Positions 34,741-43,831 of a stretch of 64,000 nt of DNA are shown here, one piece after another; positions within the stretch are counted from its first letter, which is position 1, and every line of letters starts with the position of its first letter. Source of the DNA: Chloroflexota bacterium (GTDB lineage: Bacteria; Chloroflexota; Chloroflexia; Thermomicrobiales; UBA6265); NCBI GenBank assembly GCA_023389575.1, contig JAEWEG010000014.1, forward strand, positions 1 to 64,000. Reading direction: 5' to 3'. Under the pieces are notes generated by a model. The model was not told the origin of the DNA, made no database searches, and worked only from the letters and a program-made list of their open reading frames with translations. The translations under genes were made by a program, and so were the position numbers.

Positions 34741-36027
34741 CTACTCGTCGATCACGGCCCGCGAACCTGGTCGAATGCCAACCCGCCTGCCAAGCCCGGC
34801 AAGGCCATGAAGCGCCCTGCGTCTCGCGGCTTCCGGTAGCGTCTCAGAAATAGCTCCCGTCGTCACCCCCTCCAGCGCGGGCAGGAGCGCCGGCATGGAG
34901 GCCCACTCCCAGGCAGGGCGCGCTCGCAGCACGAAGGTACGGCGGCGCTGGGTTGTCACGGGCCGGACCACTTCAGCTTCGAGCTGCCTCGAATACCGTG
35001 ACAACGTTCTGGCCCCGAACTCGTGCTCCCGAACCGCGCCCTTGAGACACAGGGCGGCCGCGGCGCAGGCTTTCTGGTTGGTCGAAAGTCCATCTCGATT
35101 CAGGGGATTCGTCAGGCCAAGCAGGTCGCTCACCACCAGGACCCCATCGGCGTGGAACCGGTGAGGCCGGTCGAATCCGCCGATGGGTACCACCTCGGTG
35201 AAGAAGCGCTCCGCCCGCATGCCGTCCAACAGATCCGTAACCCACGGAATCGCCTTGAACTCGTCAAGATATTCCGTGATGTGCCTGGCGCTCGCCATCT
35301 CGTCCTCGAGAAGCATGGCGACCTCCACCGTAATCCCGGTCGAGCCTGGAACGATCATGCCGACGCCCCAGGCTCCCCACGACGCCTGGAACCGGTGGGT
35401 GACGACCCGATGGCCTCCCTGGTCGATCTGGAAGCGCTCGTCGATGACGCTGGTCGGCGCGGGATACCGTTCCTTGCAGAGATGCATCAACTCGGTTGGC
35501 AGCCAGTCGGGCCGCAGCCCGATCCTCTCCGCCAGTCGTGGGTCCGATTCATCCGCGAGGACCACGACGTCGGCATCTATGGATTTGCCGCGCCCCTCGT
35601 CCACCACGCCGGTGACCGCCCCCTCGACGAGGCGTAACTGGCTGGCCGTGAACCCGTCAACGACCTGCACTCCCCGCGGCACGACCTGTCGCTCAAGTGC
35701 GTCCAGCACCGCGCCATGCTCGATGGAGACGAGATCCAGCGGGACCTGATCGATGGTATCGGGCGAGGCCAGGCCAATCGATCGCCGAACCTCTCCGACC
35801 GGAAGCTTCTCCGCGTCGGAGACTTGGGCGCCGATCGCCCGGAGGTCGGCCCTGTCGAAGAGCCCCTGGTAGCACCTGGCCCTGGCCGGCTCCATGGCCT
35901 GGCGAAGCACGATCACGTCCGCGTTCACGTCGCCCAACAGGCTGGCCACCGCGAGCCCACTGATGCCGGCACCCACGATGACGATGCGCGGTCGGTTGCT
36001 GGTGGTCTGCTGGACGATCGTGTGCAC
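34741..36027 (-). CDS. FixC-like FAD flavoprotein, probable ETF:quinone oxidoreductase
   Basis: A 428-residue FAD protein. The Rossmann motif RIVIVGAGISGLAVASLL is near the N-terminus, VVVLADESDPRLA is the second FAD contact, and GVLVVSDLLGLTNPLNRDGL is the late FAD loop. Its start (GTG 36027) is four bases after the etfA stop, so it is the third gene of an etfB-etfA-flavoprotein unit. That context suggests it hands ETF electrons to quinone like FixC or ETF dehydrogenase. It lacks a cysteine cluster for [4Fe-4S] and no ferredoxin gene follows, unlike many FixC systems. The frame is open for another 50 codons upstream, inside etfA, and that part is not used. Confidence 0.75.
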   Translation of the reverse strand: MHTIVQQTTSNRPRIVIVGAGISGLAVASLLGDVNADVIVLRQAMEPARARCYQGLFDRADLRAIGAQVSDAEKLPVGEVRRSIGLASPDTIDQVPLDLVSIEHGAVLDALERQVVPRGVQVVDGFTASQLRLVEGAVTGVVDEGRGKSIDADVVVLADESDPRLAERIGLRPDWLPTELMHLCKERYPAPTSVIDERFQIDQGGHRVVTHRFQASWGAWGVGMIVPGSTGITVEVAMLLEDEMASARHITEYLDEFKAIPWVTDLLDGMRAERFFTEVVPIGGFDRPHRFHADGVLVVSDLLGLTNPLNRDGLSTNQKACAAAALCLKGAVREHEFGARTLSRYSRQLEAEVVRPVTTQRRRTFVLRARPAWEWASMPALLPALEGVTTGAISETLPEAARRRALHGLAGLGRRVGIRPGSRAVIDE

Positions 36028-36031
36028 CAGA

Positions 36032-37030
36032 CTAGTCCTGCTCCGGCTCGAGCGCCTGAACGAGGGCGGGAACAACCTCGAACAGGTCGCCAACGATCCC
36101 GTAGTCCGCCACCTTGAAGATCGGCGCGTCCGGATCGCGGTTGATCGCGACCACCGTCTCCGCGCCAGTGATCCCAACCAGGTGCTGCGGCGCGCCGGAA
36201 ATGCCGACCGCCAGGTACAGCTTGGGACTCACTGAATGCCCCGTGGAACCCACCTGGTCGTTGTGCGAGCGCCATCCCGCGCCGACGGTGGCTCCGGAGG
36301 CTCCAACCGCGGCGTCGAGGGAACGCGCCAATTCCTCGACGATCGAAAAGTTCTCTGGCTTCCCAAGTCCACGCCCGCCCGAGACGATGCGCTCGGCCTC
36401 GGTGATGCCCTTCGGACCCGCCGTGTGCTCGTGGGAATCGATGAGCCGCACTCGCCGATCCGCCTCGCCGATCTCGGCCTCGACCGAGGTCACCGGCGCC
36501 ATCTCGCCGGTGCCGGCTGGTGGAAACGAGCCTGGGGCGACAGTCATTAGCGCGGTTGCATCACCGGAGAAGCTGAGTGTTGTCTGGAATCGCGTTCCAT
36601 ACAGGAGCCTGGTTGCCCATAATCGTCCCGACCCGTCGACCCCAACGGCCGAAACGTCCGCTGCCATGGGCGTCCTCAACCGGGCCGCCACTCGCGCCGC
36701 GTAATCCCGGCCGGTGATCGAACTCGGGATGAGCACGGCGCGGGGCTGGACATGACGAACCGCCTGCGTCACCGCGGCCACCCACGGCCCGGCGAGGAAG
36801 GGCTCCAACGCATCGTGCTCGACCGCCAGCACCTCATCCACCCCAGCGATGCCGGCGAACGCATCGACCCGCGGACCAGCGGAAGCACAGGGCACCGCGA
36901 CGATCACGCGGGAGCCGGTCGCATCGGCCAACCCCCTGGCCGCCGTGACGAGCTCCAGGCAGGTTGCACGCGGCTTGCCCCGAAACAGTTCGCCAATGAC
37001 AAGAATGGGTGCTGAAGATGTCTCGCTCAT
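36032..37030 (-). CDS. etfA: electron transfer flavoprotein, alpha subunit
   Basis: A 332-residue ETF alpha subunit. The N-terminal domain starts PILVIGELFRGKP; the C-terminal FAD domain has VSGGRGLGKPENF, VGASGATVGAGWRSHNDQVG, GHSVSPKLYLAVGISGAPQH and AINRDPDAPIFKVADYGIVG, so the FAD site is intact. ATG 37030 overlaps the etfB stop in ATGA. It forms a heterodimer with EtfB and carries electrons from acyl-CoA dehydrogenase, encoded nearby, to the quinone pool. Confidence 0.95.
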   Translation of the reverse strand: MSETSSAPILVIGELFRGKPRATCLELVTAARGLADATGSRVIVAVPCASAGPRVDAFAGIAGVDEVLAVEHDALEPFLAGPWVAAVTQAVRHVQPRAVLIPSSITGRDYAARVAARLRTPMAADVSAVGVDGSGRLWATRLLYGTRFQTTLSFSGDATALMTVAPGSFPPAGTGEMAPVTSVEAEIGEADRRVRLIDSHEHTAGPKGITEAERIVSGGRGLGKPENFSIVEELARSLDAAVGASGATVGAGWRSHNDQVGSTGHSVSPKLYLAVGISGAPQHLVGITGAETVVAINRDPDAPIFKVADYGIVGDLFEVVPALVQALEPEQD

Positions 37031-37806
37031 ATCAACTTCCGCTCCCGCAGCCATTCCACCAGTTGCCGCGCCGCTTCCGGAGCGGGTGTATCCCGCACGA
37101 TGACCCCGCTGGCCTCGCGCTCCACGGCCACGGGTTCGTCCCAGGTCAGCGCCGGCGATTCTCCATCACCGGCGATGGTCACCACGTCGATGGGCTTCTT
37201 CTTCGCCGCCATCATGCCGCGAAGCGTCGGATGTCGTTGCTCCTCGTCACGCCCAGTCAGCACCATCAGCACCGCCGGCGGCCGAACGCCCAACACCTCC
37301 TTGGTGCCCTCCGAATCCCGGCTGACATGCAACTCGCCATCGACCTGGTCGATATGAGTCACAAGCGTGACGTGAGGCCATCCAAGCAGTTCGGCGACCT
37401 GGAGTCCAGTCTGCCCGGTCTCGATATCCTCGGTCGATTGTCCCGCGATGACGAGATCGAAGCCTCGCTCGGCCACAAGATCCGCCAGGATTCGGGCCAT
37501 GCGCGACGATTCAACCTCGTTGTGCTCAGGCAAATCCACCAGAATCGCATCGTCGGCGCCCGTCGCCAGACCGCGCAACAGGATCTCACGCACGCCTGGT
37601 GGGCCCGCGGAAATGACAGTGACCGATCCACCGAACCGTTCCTTCAACCCAATCGCGGCACCGATTCCATACACGTCATACGTGTTGGTGATTCGTTCCT
37701 GCCCGACTACCGCCTTCCTGCTTACGGGGTCGATTGACACCGCGGTGGCGGGCGGGACCTGCTTGACGAGGACCGCGATGTTCAGGCCAGAAGATTCCAC
37801 GCTCAT
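37027..37806 (-). CDS. etfB: electron transfer flavoprotein, beta subunit
   Basis: A 259-residue ETF beta subunit: LNIAVLVKQVPPATAVSIDP at the start, DVYGIGAAIGLKERFGGSVT, VIAGQSTEDIETGQTGLQVA (the AMP/FAD-facing loop) and the recognition region KEVLGVRPPAVLMVLTGRDE. Normal length. Its start overlaps the stop of the enoyl-CoA hydratase gene, and its own stop overlaps etfA, so the three are translationally coupled. Confidence 0.95.
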   Translation of the reverse strand: MSVESSGLNIAVLVKQVPPATAVSIDPVSRKAVVGQERITNTYDVYGIGAAIGLKERFGGSVTVISAGPPGVREILLRGLATGADDAILVDLPEHNEVESSRMARILADLVAERGFDLVIAGQSTEDIETGQTGLQVAELLGWPHVTLVTHIDQVDGELHVSRDSEGTKEVLGVRPPAVLMVLTGRDEEQRHPTLRGMMAAKKKPIDVVTIAGDGESPALTWDEPVAVEREASGVIVRDTPAPEAARQLVEWLRERKLI

Positions 37807-38585
37807 TCCAGCCCCTCGTCGCTGAATGTCGGGGTTCGCTTTTCCACGAAGGCGGTCATGCCCTCATCCTGATCGGCCGTCGTGAACGCCTCGGCGAACG
37901 CATTGGCCTCGGCGATCAGCCCACCGTCCACATCGCCATCGAAACTCCGTGCGATCAACCGCTTGGAGTCCCGCACGCACCGTGGACTGTTGGCCGCGAT
38001 GGTTTCCGCCATCTCAAGCGCCTTCGGCATCAGGTCGGCGATGGGATGGACGGCGTTCACCAGCCCAATTCGCATCGCCTCGTCGGCCTTGACTCGCCGC
38101 CCGGTGAATATGAGTTCGGAGGCGATTCCGGGGCCAACGATTCGCGGCAATCGCTGCGAGCCACCCCAGCCAGGAGGGATACCGAGCGACACCTCGGGCT
38201 GGGCGAACACCGCGTTCTCGGAGGCGATCCGAATATCGCACGCCAGGGCGAGTTCGCATCCGCCTCCCAGGGCGAAGCCGTTCACCGCTGCGATCACCGG
38301 TTGGGGCGCATCCGCCAAGGCCCGCGTCACCGCGTGTCCGAGTTCACCGAAGGCCTTTCCGCCGGCGGCATCGAGCGCCACCATCTCCTTGATATCCGCG
38401 CCAGCCACGAACGCGCGCTCTCCCGCGCCGGTAAGCACGATCGCCCGGACCCTGGGCGTCGAACGCGCCTCATCGATCCTGGCAAGCAACTCCTGCAGCA
38501 GGCTGGTATTCAGTGAGTTGAGCCGCTCGGGCTCGTTGACGGTGATGATCGCGACATGGTCACGCAGATCAAGATCAATCGCCAC
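37803..38585 (-). CDS. enoyl-CoA hydratase/isomerase family protein
   Basis: A 260-residue crotonase. Oxyanion-hole segments are RAFVAGADIKEM and NGFALGGGCELALACDIRIA, and the catalytic glutamates are in FAQPEVSLGIPPGWGGSQRL. It hydrates 2-enoyl-CoA in fatty-acid oxidation. GTG 38585, with AGGAGG upstream, gives the normal family length; a TTG at 38621 would overlap the preceding gene by 47 bases. It precedes etfB directly in the operon. Confidence 0.9.
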   Translation of the reverse strand: MAIDLDLRDHVAIITVNEPERLNSLNTSLLQELLARIDEARSTPRVRAIVLTGAGERAFVAGADIKEMVALDAAGGKAFGELGHAVTRALADAPQPVIAAVNGFALGGGCELALACDIRIASENAVFAQPEVSLGIPPGWGGSQRLPRIVGPGIASELIFTGRRVKADEAMRIGLVNAVHPIADLMPKALEMAETIAANSPRCVRDSKRLIARSFDGDVDGGLIAEANAFAEAFTTADQDEGMTAFVEKRTPTFSDEGLE

Positions 38586-39177
38586 GGTTGGTCGAACCTC
38601 CTGGCTGGTAAAGTTCGCCAAGCTCCTGCTTGTAAATCTGGCTCACTTCCACATACCGGCCATGAATGCCCTTGAGGTGCGCCCGCTGCTCCTCGCTCAG
38701 GGCCGAGCGCTCCTTCGCCGGAACGCCAACCATCACCGTGCCGGCCAGAACGTCCGTCCGCTCGGAAATCAACGCGCCCGCCGCGATCACTGCGTCATCG
38801 CCAACGCTCGTGTAGGACATGACGATCGCGCCCATGCCCACGAGGACCCGGTCGCCGATAGTCGTGCCATGGATAATCGCCGTGTGGCCAATGGTGACAT
38901 CCTCGCCAATCACCACCGGGGCATCGGCGTTGACGTGCACGAGCGTGCCATCCTGGACGTTGGTCCGGTCGCCAATCGTGATCGGGGCGATGTCCCCGCG
39001 GACGGTGACGTTGAACCAAATGCTGACTTCTTCCCCGATCTGGACGTTGCCGATCACCACCGCGCCGGGCGCCACGAAGGCGCTGTCGGCGATGGTGGGC
39101 CAGGCGCCCTCGTACGGAAGGATGATCGCTCCGGGAAATCGCTCGGCGTAGGTCGCCTGAATGGATTGCTGGTTCAC
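38575..39177 (-). CDS. gamma-carbonic-anhydrase family hexapeptide-repeat protein
   Basis: A 200-residue left-handed beta-helix protein: repeating I/V-G-x-x hexads run from residue 35 to 145 (VVIGNVQIGEEVSIWFN, APVVIGEDVTIGHTAIIHG, TIGDRVLVGMGAIVMSYTSV), and the histidines of the zinc site appear in LVHVNADA and IGHTAIIHG. This matches the gamma-CA/PaaY/CaiE group. PaaY homologues act as thioesterases in aryl-CoA pathways; its place between thiolase and enoyl-CoA hydratase hints at a CoA-related role, but that is inference. It overlaps thiolase by four bases. Confidence 0.87.
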   Translation of the reverse strand: MNQQSIQATYAERFPGAIILPYEGAWPTIADSAFVAPGAVVIGNVQIGEEVSIWFNVTVRGDIAPITIGDRTNVQDGTLVHVNADAPVVIGEDVTIGHTAIIHGTTIGDRVLVGMGAIVMSYTSVGDDAVIAAGALISERTDVLAGTVMVGVPAKERSALSEEQRAHLKGIHGRYVEVSQIYKQELGELYQPGGSTNRGD

Positions 39178-40358
39178 GCTGCTTCCACCTGCACGATGAT
39201 CGCGTCGCCCTGGCCGCCACCGGAGCAGATTCCGGCGGCGCCGATCCCTCCCCCGCGAGCCTTGAGCTCCTCGATCAGCGAAATCAAGACTCGCACGCCA
39301 GACGCGGCGAGAGGGTGTCCAAAGGCGATCGCGCCCCCGTTGACGTTGACGATCTCCGGGTCGACGCCCAACCTCCGAGTCGACACGATCGCCACGCTGG
39401 CGAAGGCCTCGTTGATCTCCACCAGGTCGAGGTCGCTCGTTGACAGGTTCGCCTTTTCAAGCGCCTGTTGGATCGCCATGGCGGGCGTAAAGGCGAGATA
39501 GGCGGGATCCCAGGCGGACTGTCCCGTGGCGAGGATGCTGGCAGCCACCGGCAGTGAGCGGCTCCGAGCCCAGTCCTCCTCGGCGACAACCAGGGCCGCC
39601 GCGCCGTCGTTCAGGCCGGGAGCGTTGCCAGCGGTCACGCTGCTGTCCTCGCCAAAGGCAGGTTTCAGCTTCGCGAGCGCTTCCAACGACGTATCCGGTC
39701 GCGGCGCCTCGTCCCGCTCGACCACCACGGTTCGCTTCCGCTCCGCGACCTCCACCGGAACGATCTGGCTGGAAAGTCTGCCCTCCTCGCGGGCGGCGAC
39801 GGCCCGCTGATGGGACCGCAGGGCCCAGGCATCCTGCTCATCCCGGCGGACGCCCTGCTCGGCCGCCACGACGGAGCCATGCACGCCCATCAGGACGTGC
39901 TCCCGCGCGCAAATCAGCCCATCGGTATAGACCAGGTCTTCCAAGGCGCCGTTCCCGGCCTTCAGGCCGCTCCGGGCGCCACGGACGATGTACGGAGTCT
40001 GGGACATGCTCTCCATGCCGCCAGCGAGAATCGCCTGGTGCTCGCCGAGCCGGATGTCGTTGTTGGCGAGCGTGACGGCACGCATGCCGGAGCCGCAGAC
40101 CCGGTTCACCGTATCCGCCGCCACCGTGCGATCGAGCCCGACGTTGAGCCCCACCTGGCGGGCGGGATTCTGCCCCGACCCGGCCTGGAGGACCTGCCCG
40201 AAATAGACGTGCCCGATGTCGCCAGGGTCGACTTCCGATCGCTTCAGGGCTTCCGTGGCCGCCAGCGACCCCAGTTCCACGGGTGACTTGGACGCCAACG
40301 CGCCATTGATTTTTCCGAAAGGTGTACGTGTTCCACCAAGGATGACGGAACGTGTCAT
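39174..40358 (-). CDS. acetyl-CoA C-acyltransferase (thiolase)
   Basis: A 394-residue thiolase that cleaves 3-ketoacyl-CoA or condenses acetyl-CoA. The nucleophilic cysteine is in NRVCGSGMRAVTLA, the second catalytic His is in NGGAIAFGHPLAASG, and the C-terminal cysteine is in GICSGGGQGDAI. ATG 40358 with GGAGA upstream; longer upstream frames are not supported. It lies 16 bases after the acyl-CoA dehydrogenase stop, so both are one transcript. Confidence 0.95.
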   Translation of the reverse strand: MTRSVILGGTRTPFGKINGALASKSPVELGSLAATEALKRSEVDPGDIGHVYFGQVLQAGSGQNPARQVGLNVGLDRTVAADTVNRVCGSGMRAVTLANNDIRLGEHQAILAGGMESMSQTPYIVRGARSGLKAGNGALEDLVYTDGLICAREHVLMGVHGSVVAAEQGVRRDEQDAWALRSHQRAVAAREEGRLSSQIVPVEVAERKRTVVVERDEAPRPDTSLEALAKLKPAFGEDSSVTAGNAPGLNDGAAALVVAEEDWARSRSLPVAASILATGQSAWDPAYLAFTPAMAIQQALEKANLSTSDLDLVEINEAFASVAIVSTRRLGVDPEIVNVNGGAIAFGHPLAASGVRVLISLIEELKARGGGIGAAGICSGGGQGDAIIVQVEAA

Positions 40359-40374
40359 GAAAGATTCTCCTTGC

Positions 40375-41577
40375 TCAGGATTCAGCCTCGAATCCCTGCG
40401 CGGGCGGTTGCGGGTTGCGCAGCGTCTTGTCCTGACGGTATCCGAGCGCATATTCCGCCTGGAGGATCTGGTGAATCTGGCTCGTGCCTTCGTAGATCAC
40501 CGAGCCGCGAGCGTTCCGCATGAATCGCTCGACCGGGTACTCGTTCGAGAACCCATAGGAGCCATGGATCTGGATCGCGTCATCGGCGGCGGCCAGCGCG
40601 GCATCCGTGGCGTACCACTTCGCCAGCGATGTCTCCTTCGTGTTTCGGATGCCCCGGTTCTTGAGCTCGGCCGCCTTGCTCACCAGCAGGCTTGACGCCT
40701 CGTAGCCAGCGACCATCTTGGCGATCATCTGCTGTACGAGCTGGTGCTTGCCGATCGGCTGCCCGAAGGTCTGGCGCTCGTTGGCGTACTTCACCGAGGC
40801 ATCGAGCGACGCCCGGATCAGCCCGGTGGCGCCCGCCGCGACCGTGAACCGGCCCTGATCGATGCAGCTCATCGCGATCTTGAATCCCTCGCCCTCTTCG
40901 CCAATGCGGTTCTCGGCGGGAACGCGGACATTGTTGAAGGCGAGTTCGCCGGTATTTCCGGCGCGGACCCCGAGCTTGCCCTTGATCGTGCCGGTCGTGA
41001 AACCCTCCATCCCGCGTTCGAGGACGAAGGCGGTCAGGCCACGATGACCGAGCGAGCGATCGATGCTGGCGAAGACGAGGAAGTGGTCGGCGATGTCCGC
41101 CAGGGAGATCCACATCTTGGAGCCGTTGAGGATGTAGGAGTCACCATCCTTCACGACGGTGGACTCGATGGCTCCCGCGTCGGAACCGGCGGCGGGTTCG
41201 GTCAGGCCGAAGGTGGCGATTTTCTCGCCCTGGGCCTGCGGCACCAGCCAGCGCTGCTTCTGCTCCTCGGACGCCCATTGCAGGAGCGAGAGCGAGTTGA
41301 GGCCGACGTGCACGCTCAGGATGACCCGGAGCGACGTGTCGACGTACTCCAGTTCCTCGCAGGCCAGGGCCAGGCTGATGTAATCGAGCCCGAGCCCTCC
41401 GTACTCTTCGGGAATCGGGAGCCCAAGCAGTCCCATCTCGCCAATCTTGTCGATCAGCGAGCGATCGACCTTTCCTTCCTGGTCCCATTCGCGGATGTAC
41501 GGCGCGACCTCTCGAGCGGCAAACTCGCGGACCATGTCGCGTACCTGGATCTGTTCTTCGGTCAGGTCAAAGTTCAT
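40375..41577 (-). CDS. acyl-CoA dehydrogenase
   Basis: A 400-residue FAD enzyme, first step of beta-oxidation. The N-terminal helical domain begins MNFDLTEEQIQVRDMVREF; FGLTEPAAGSDAGAIES and YILNGSKMWISLADIAD are the acyl-CoA signature segments; the catalytic glutamate is in RGSVIYEGTSQIHQ near the C-terminus. Electrons go to the ETF encoded six genes downstream in the same direction. A GTG at 41592 would add five residues. Confidence 0.94.
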   Translation of the reverse strand: MNFDLTEEQIQVRDMVREFAAREVAPYIREWDQEGKVDRSLIDKIGEMGLLGLPIPEEYGGLGLDYISLALACEELEYVDTSLRVILSVHVGLNSLSLLQWASEEQKQRWLVPQAQGEKIATFGLTEPAAGSDAGAIESTVVKDGDSYILNGSKMWISLADIADHFLVFASIDRSLGHRGLTAFVLERGMEGFTTGTIKGKLGVRAGNTGELAFNNVRVPAENRIGEEGEGFKIAMSCIDQGRFTVAAGATGLIRASLDASVKYANERQTFGQPIGKHQLVQQMIAKMVAGYEASSLLVSKAAELKNRGIRNTKETSLAKWYATDAALAAADDAIQIHGSYGFSNEYPVERFMRNARGSVIYEGTSQIHQILQAEYALGYRQDKTLRNPQPPAQGFEAES

Positions 41578-41697
41578 GTGGTTCGCTTGCACTCCATGTA
41601 GGCACGAGTGGGTCGCCCCGCTGTTGGTGGATGACTCACGTAGCTGACCAAGTATACAGAGCGTTCGGGACGCTCCGGCCCGCCCTTTCGGGCATGT

Positions 41698-42447
41698 TCA
41701 CCGAGCCTTTCGTGGCCCCCGCGTGAGGTCCCCGGAGACAATGGCGCGGACTCTGCCCGCCCCCTCCTCCAGCAGCAGCCCCCCGTGGTGATCGACGCCC
41801 CGGACGATCCCTTCATGGACGCGATCGCCGTCCTGAACCTGGACCTGCTCGCCCAGGTTGGCGAGCCGCCGTTCCAGGCGATGGAGAATGGCTCGATCGT
41901 CGCCGGCCTCGAAGGCGGCACGAACCGTCTCGAGGCGAACGAAAAGTTCCCTGAGCACGGCCTCGAAGTCAGGCGGCGCTCCCGCCTCGATGGCCAGGCT
42001 CGTGGCGGTCGAGGGCAGGTCGCCGTGGGAGGCCGAGCAATTCAGCCCGATGCCGGTGACCTGTCGATACCCGGTCGTACCTGGCACGACACCGTTGGTG
42101 ACGAGGATGCCCGCGACCTTCCGTCCGTCGACCAACACGTCGTTCGGCCACTTCACCTGGCTTCGACGGTCGATGAAGGTGTCGACCGTTTCCGCGACGG
42201 CCACGCCCCAGGCTAGCGAGAGCAACCCGAGCGACGCCATCGGCCGATCGCTGGCGGTGATGAACGAGAGGAGGATCGACGACCACGGAGCGGCCTGCCA
42301 GTGGCGGCCAGCCCGGCCCTTTCCCTGGGACTGGTACCCGGCGAGGACGACCGTGCCCGGCGTGGCTCCCCGGTTCGCCAGGTGGCGGGCCAGGTCCATG
42401 GTGCTGGTGACGTCGTCAAGACGAATGAGCGGGCGACCAACCGGCAT
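41698..42447 (-). CDS. birA: biotin-[acetyl-CoA-carboxylase] ligase
   Basis: A 249-residue biotin protein ligase without the N-terminal DNA-binding domain, so it is an enzyme and not the Bir repressor. The biotinyl-AMP loop is GYQSQGKGRAGRHWQ, the catalytic lysine is in QVKWPNDVLVDGRKVAGIL, and the C-terminal SH3-like cap (VHEGIVRGVDHHGGLLLEE) is present. It attaches biotin to carboxylase carrier proteins. It starts seven bases after the CNNM gene. Confidence 0.93.
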   Translation of the reverse strand: MPVGRPLIRLDDVTSTMDLARHLANRGATPGTVVLAGYQSQGKGRAGRHWQAAPWSSILLSFITASDRPMASLGLLSLAWGVAVAETVDTFIDRRSQVKWPNDVLVDGRKVAGILVTNGVVPGTTGYRQVTGIGLNCSASHGDLPSTATSLAIEAGAPPDFEAVLRELFVRLETVRAAFEAGDDRAILHRLERRLANLGEQVQVQDGDRVHEGIVRGVDHHGGLLLEEGAGRVRAIVSGDLTRGPRKAR

Positions 42448-42453
42448 GCGCGC

Positions 42454-43791
42454 TCAGTCGTCCGCTGAATCGCCGGTTTCGGCGTCGTCGGCCGTCTCGT
42501 TGGAGTCGCTCCGGCCCCAGCGAGACGTGCGCTCGGGAGCCTTCTCCACCTCGGGCTCCTCAGGTGGCAGCTTGGTGAGACGTAGGCGGCGAATGCGATG
42601 GCGCTCCACGGCGAGGATCTCGATCCGAACCCCTTCGGCCTCGAAGGCGTCCCCCTGAATCGGCAGTCGACCAAGGTGCTTGTGGACGAATCCACCGAGC
42701 GTCCCGAAGTCGTCGTCTTCCTCGAAGGTGATCCGGAGCGCGTTCTCCACATCCTCGATCGGCAGGCGGCCGTCGGCCAGGAGCTGGTCCTCGGATGGCT
42801 GGTCGAAGAGCCATTCCTCGGAGTCGTACTCGTCCTGGATCTCGCCGACGATCTCCTCGAGCACGTCCTCGATGGTGACGAGCCCGGCCGTGCCACCGTA
42901 CTCGTCGGCGACGATGGCGAGATGGATACGCGACCTCCGCAGCTCGGCGAAGAGGACGTTCAGCCGCTTGGACTCCGGCACGACGAACGCTGGGCGAATG
43001 AGGTCGAGCAGCGGGATACGATTCGTATTGCCGATCACAAACGGCAGGAGGTCCTTCGCATACAGGACCCCAATGATCCGGTCGATCGACTCCTGGTAGA
43101 CGGGAATGCGCGAGTGCCCGGCCTTGACGATGGTGTCGATAAGCTCTCGTGGGTTGACGGTGCGGTCGACCGCGATGATGTCCAACCGGGGCACCATGAT
43201 GTCGCGAACGGTCATCTCCTCCAGGCTGAGGATACCGTCGATCATCTCCCGCTCATCCGGGCCGATGATGGCGTCGTCGCGCTCGAAGCGCCGTGGCCGG
43301 AGTTCTTCCTCCAGCGCCGCCGCGTCCGGCTCGATGGTCTCGCCAGGCAGAATCGAGGTGAATCCCCGGGCCAGTGCCTCGACGGCTCGATCGACCGGCG
43401 TAAGGATGACGGTGACGATGTGGCCGACCTTCAGCACATTGCCGAGGTAGGCATCGCTGGACTTGCTGGCCAGCGCCCTGGGCAACGCCAGACCGAAGAC
43501 GACGAACACGGCCGCGACGATCGCCATGGCAACCCACTTGTTGACGACTTCGCCGAGCTGGCCCGTGGAAAGGATCGCCATGATGACCTGGAGCAGGACC
43601 ATGGTGGCGGCGAGCAGTCGCCTCGGATCCACGAGCGACTGAACGGTTCTGAGCTTCGGGTTGTCCTCATTCCAGATCTGACGCAGGCGGACGGCGCTGG
43701 TAAGGCCGACCGTGGATTGGACAAGCGCGGCGAGACACATGGCCACCATGGCCAGTGTCGCGAAGAGAAGGTGTTGCCAGGCATCGTCCAC
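42454..43791 (-). CDS. CNNM/CorC-type hemolysin family protein
   Basis: A 445-residue membrane protein with the CNNM layout: an N-terminal DUF21 domain of three to four helices (LLFATLAMVAMCLAALVQST, LLAATMVLLQVIMAIL, WVAMAIVAAVFVVFGLALP), a CBS pair (VRDIMVPRLDIIAVDR and HSRIPVYQESIDRIIGVLYA ... VADEYGGTAGLVTIEDVLEE), and a C-terminal CorC/HlyC transporter-associated domain. The family is linked to magnesium and cobalt export or resistance; the hemolysin name is historical. Confidence 0.92.
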   Translation of the reverse strand: MDDAWQHLLFATLAMVAMCLAALVQSTVGLTSAVRLRQIWNEDNPKLRTVQSLVDPRRLLAATMVLLQVIMAILSTGQLGEVVNKWVAMAIVAAVFVVFGLALPRALASKSSDAYLGNVLKVGHIVTVILTPVDRAVEALARGFTSILPGETIEPDAAALEEELRPRRFERDDAIIGPDEREMIDGILSLEEMTVRDIMVPRLDIIAVDRTVNPRELIDTIVKAGHSRIPVYQESIDRIIGVLYAKDLLPFVIGNTNRIPLLDLIRPAFVVPESKRLNVLFAELRRSRIHLAIVADEYGGTAGLVTIEDVLEEIVGEIQDEYDSEEWLFDQPSEDQLLADGRLPIEDVENALRITFEEDDDFGTLGGFVHKHLGRLPIQGDAFEAEGVRIEILAVERHRIRRLRLTKLPPEEPEVEKAPERTSRWGRSDSNETADDAETGDSADD

Positions 43792-43831
43792 GCGGGGGTC
43801 CCATCTGATCGCGGCGCGAGTTGGTGCGCCT

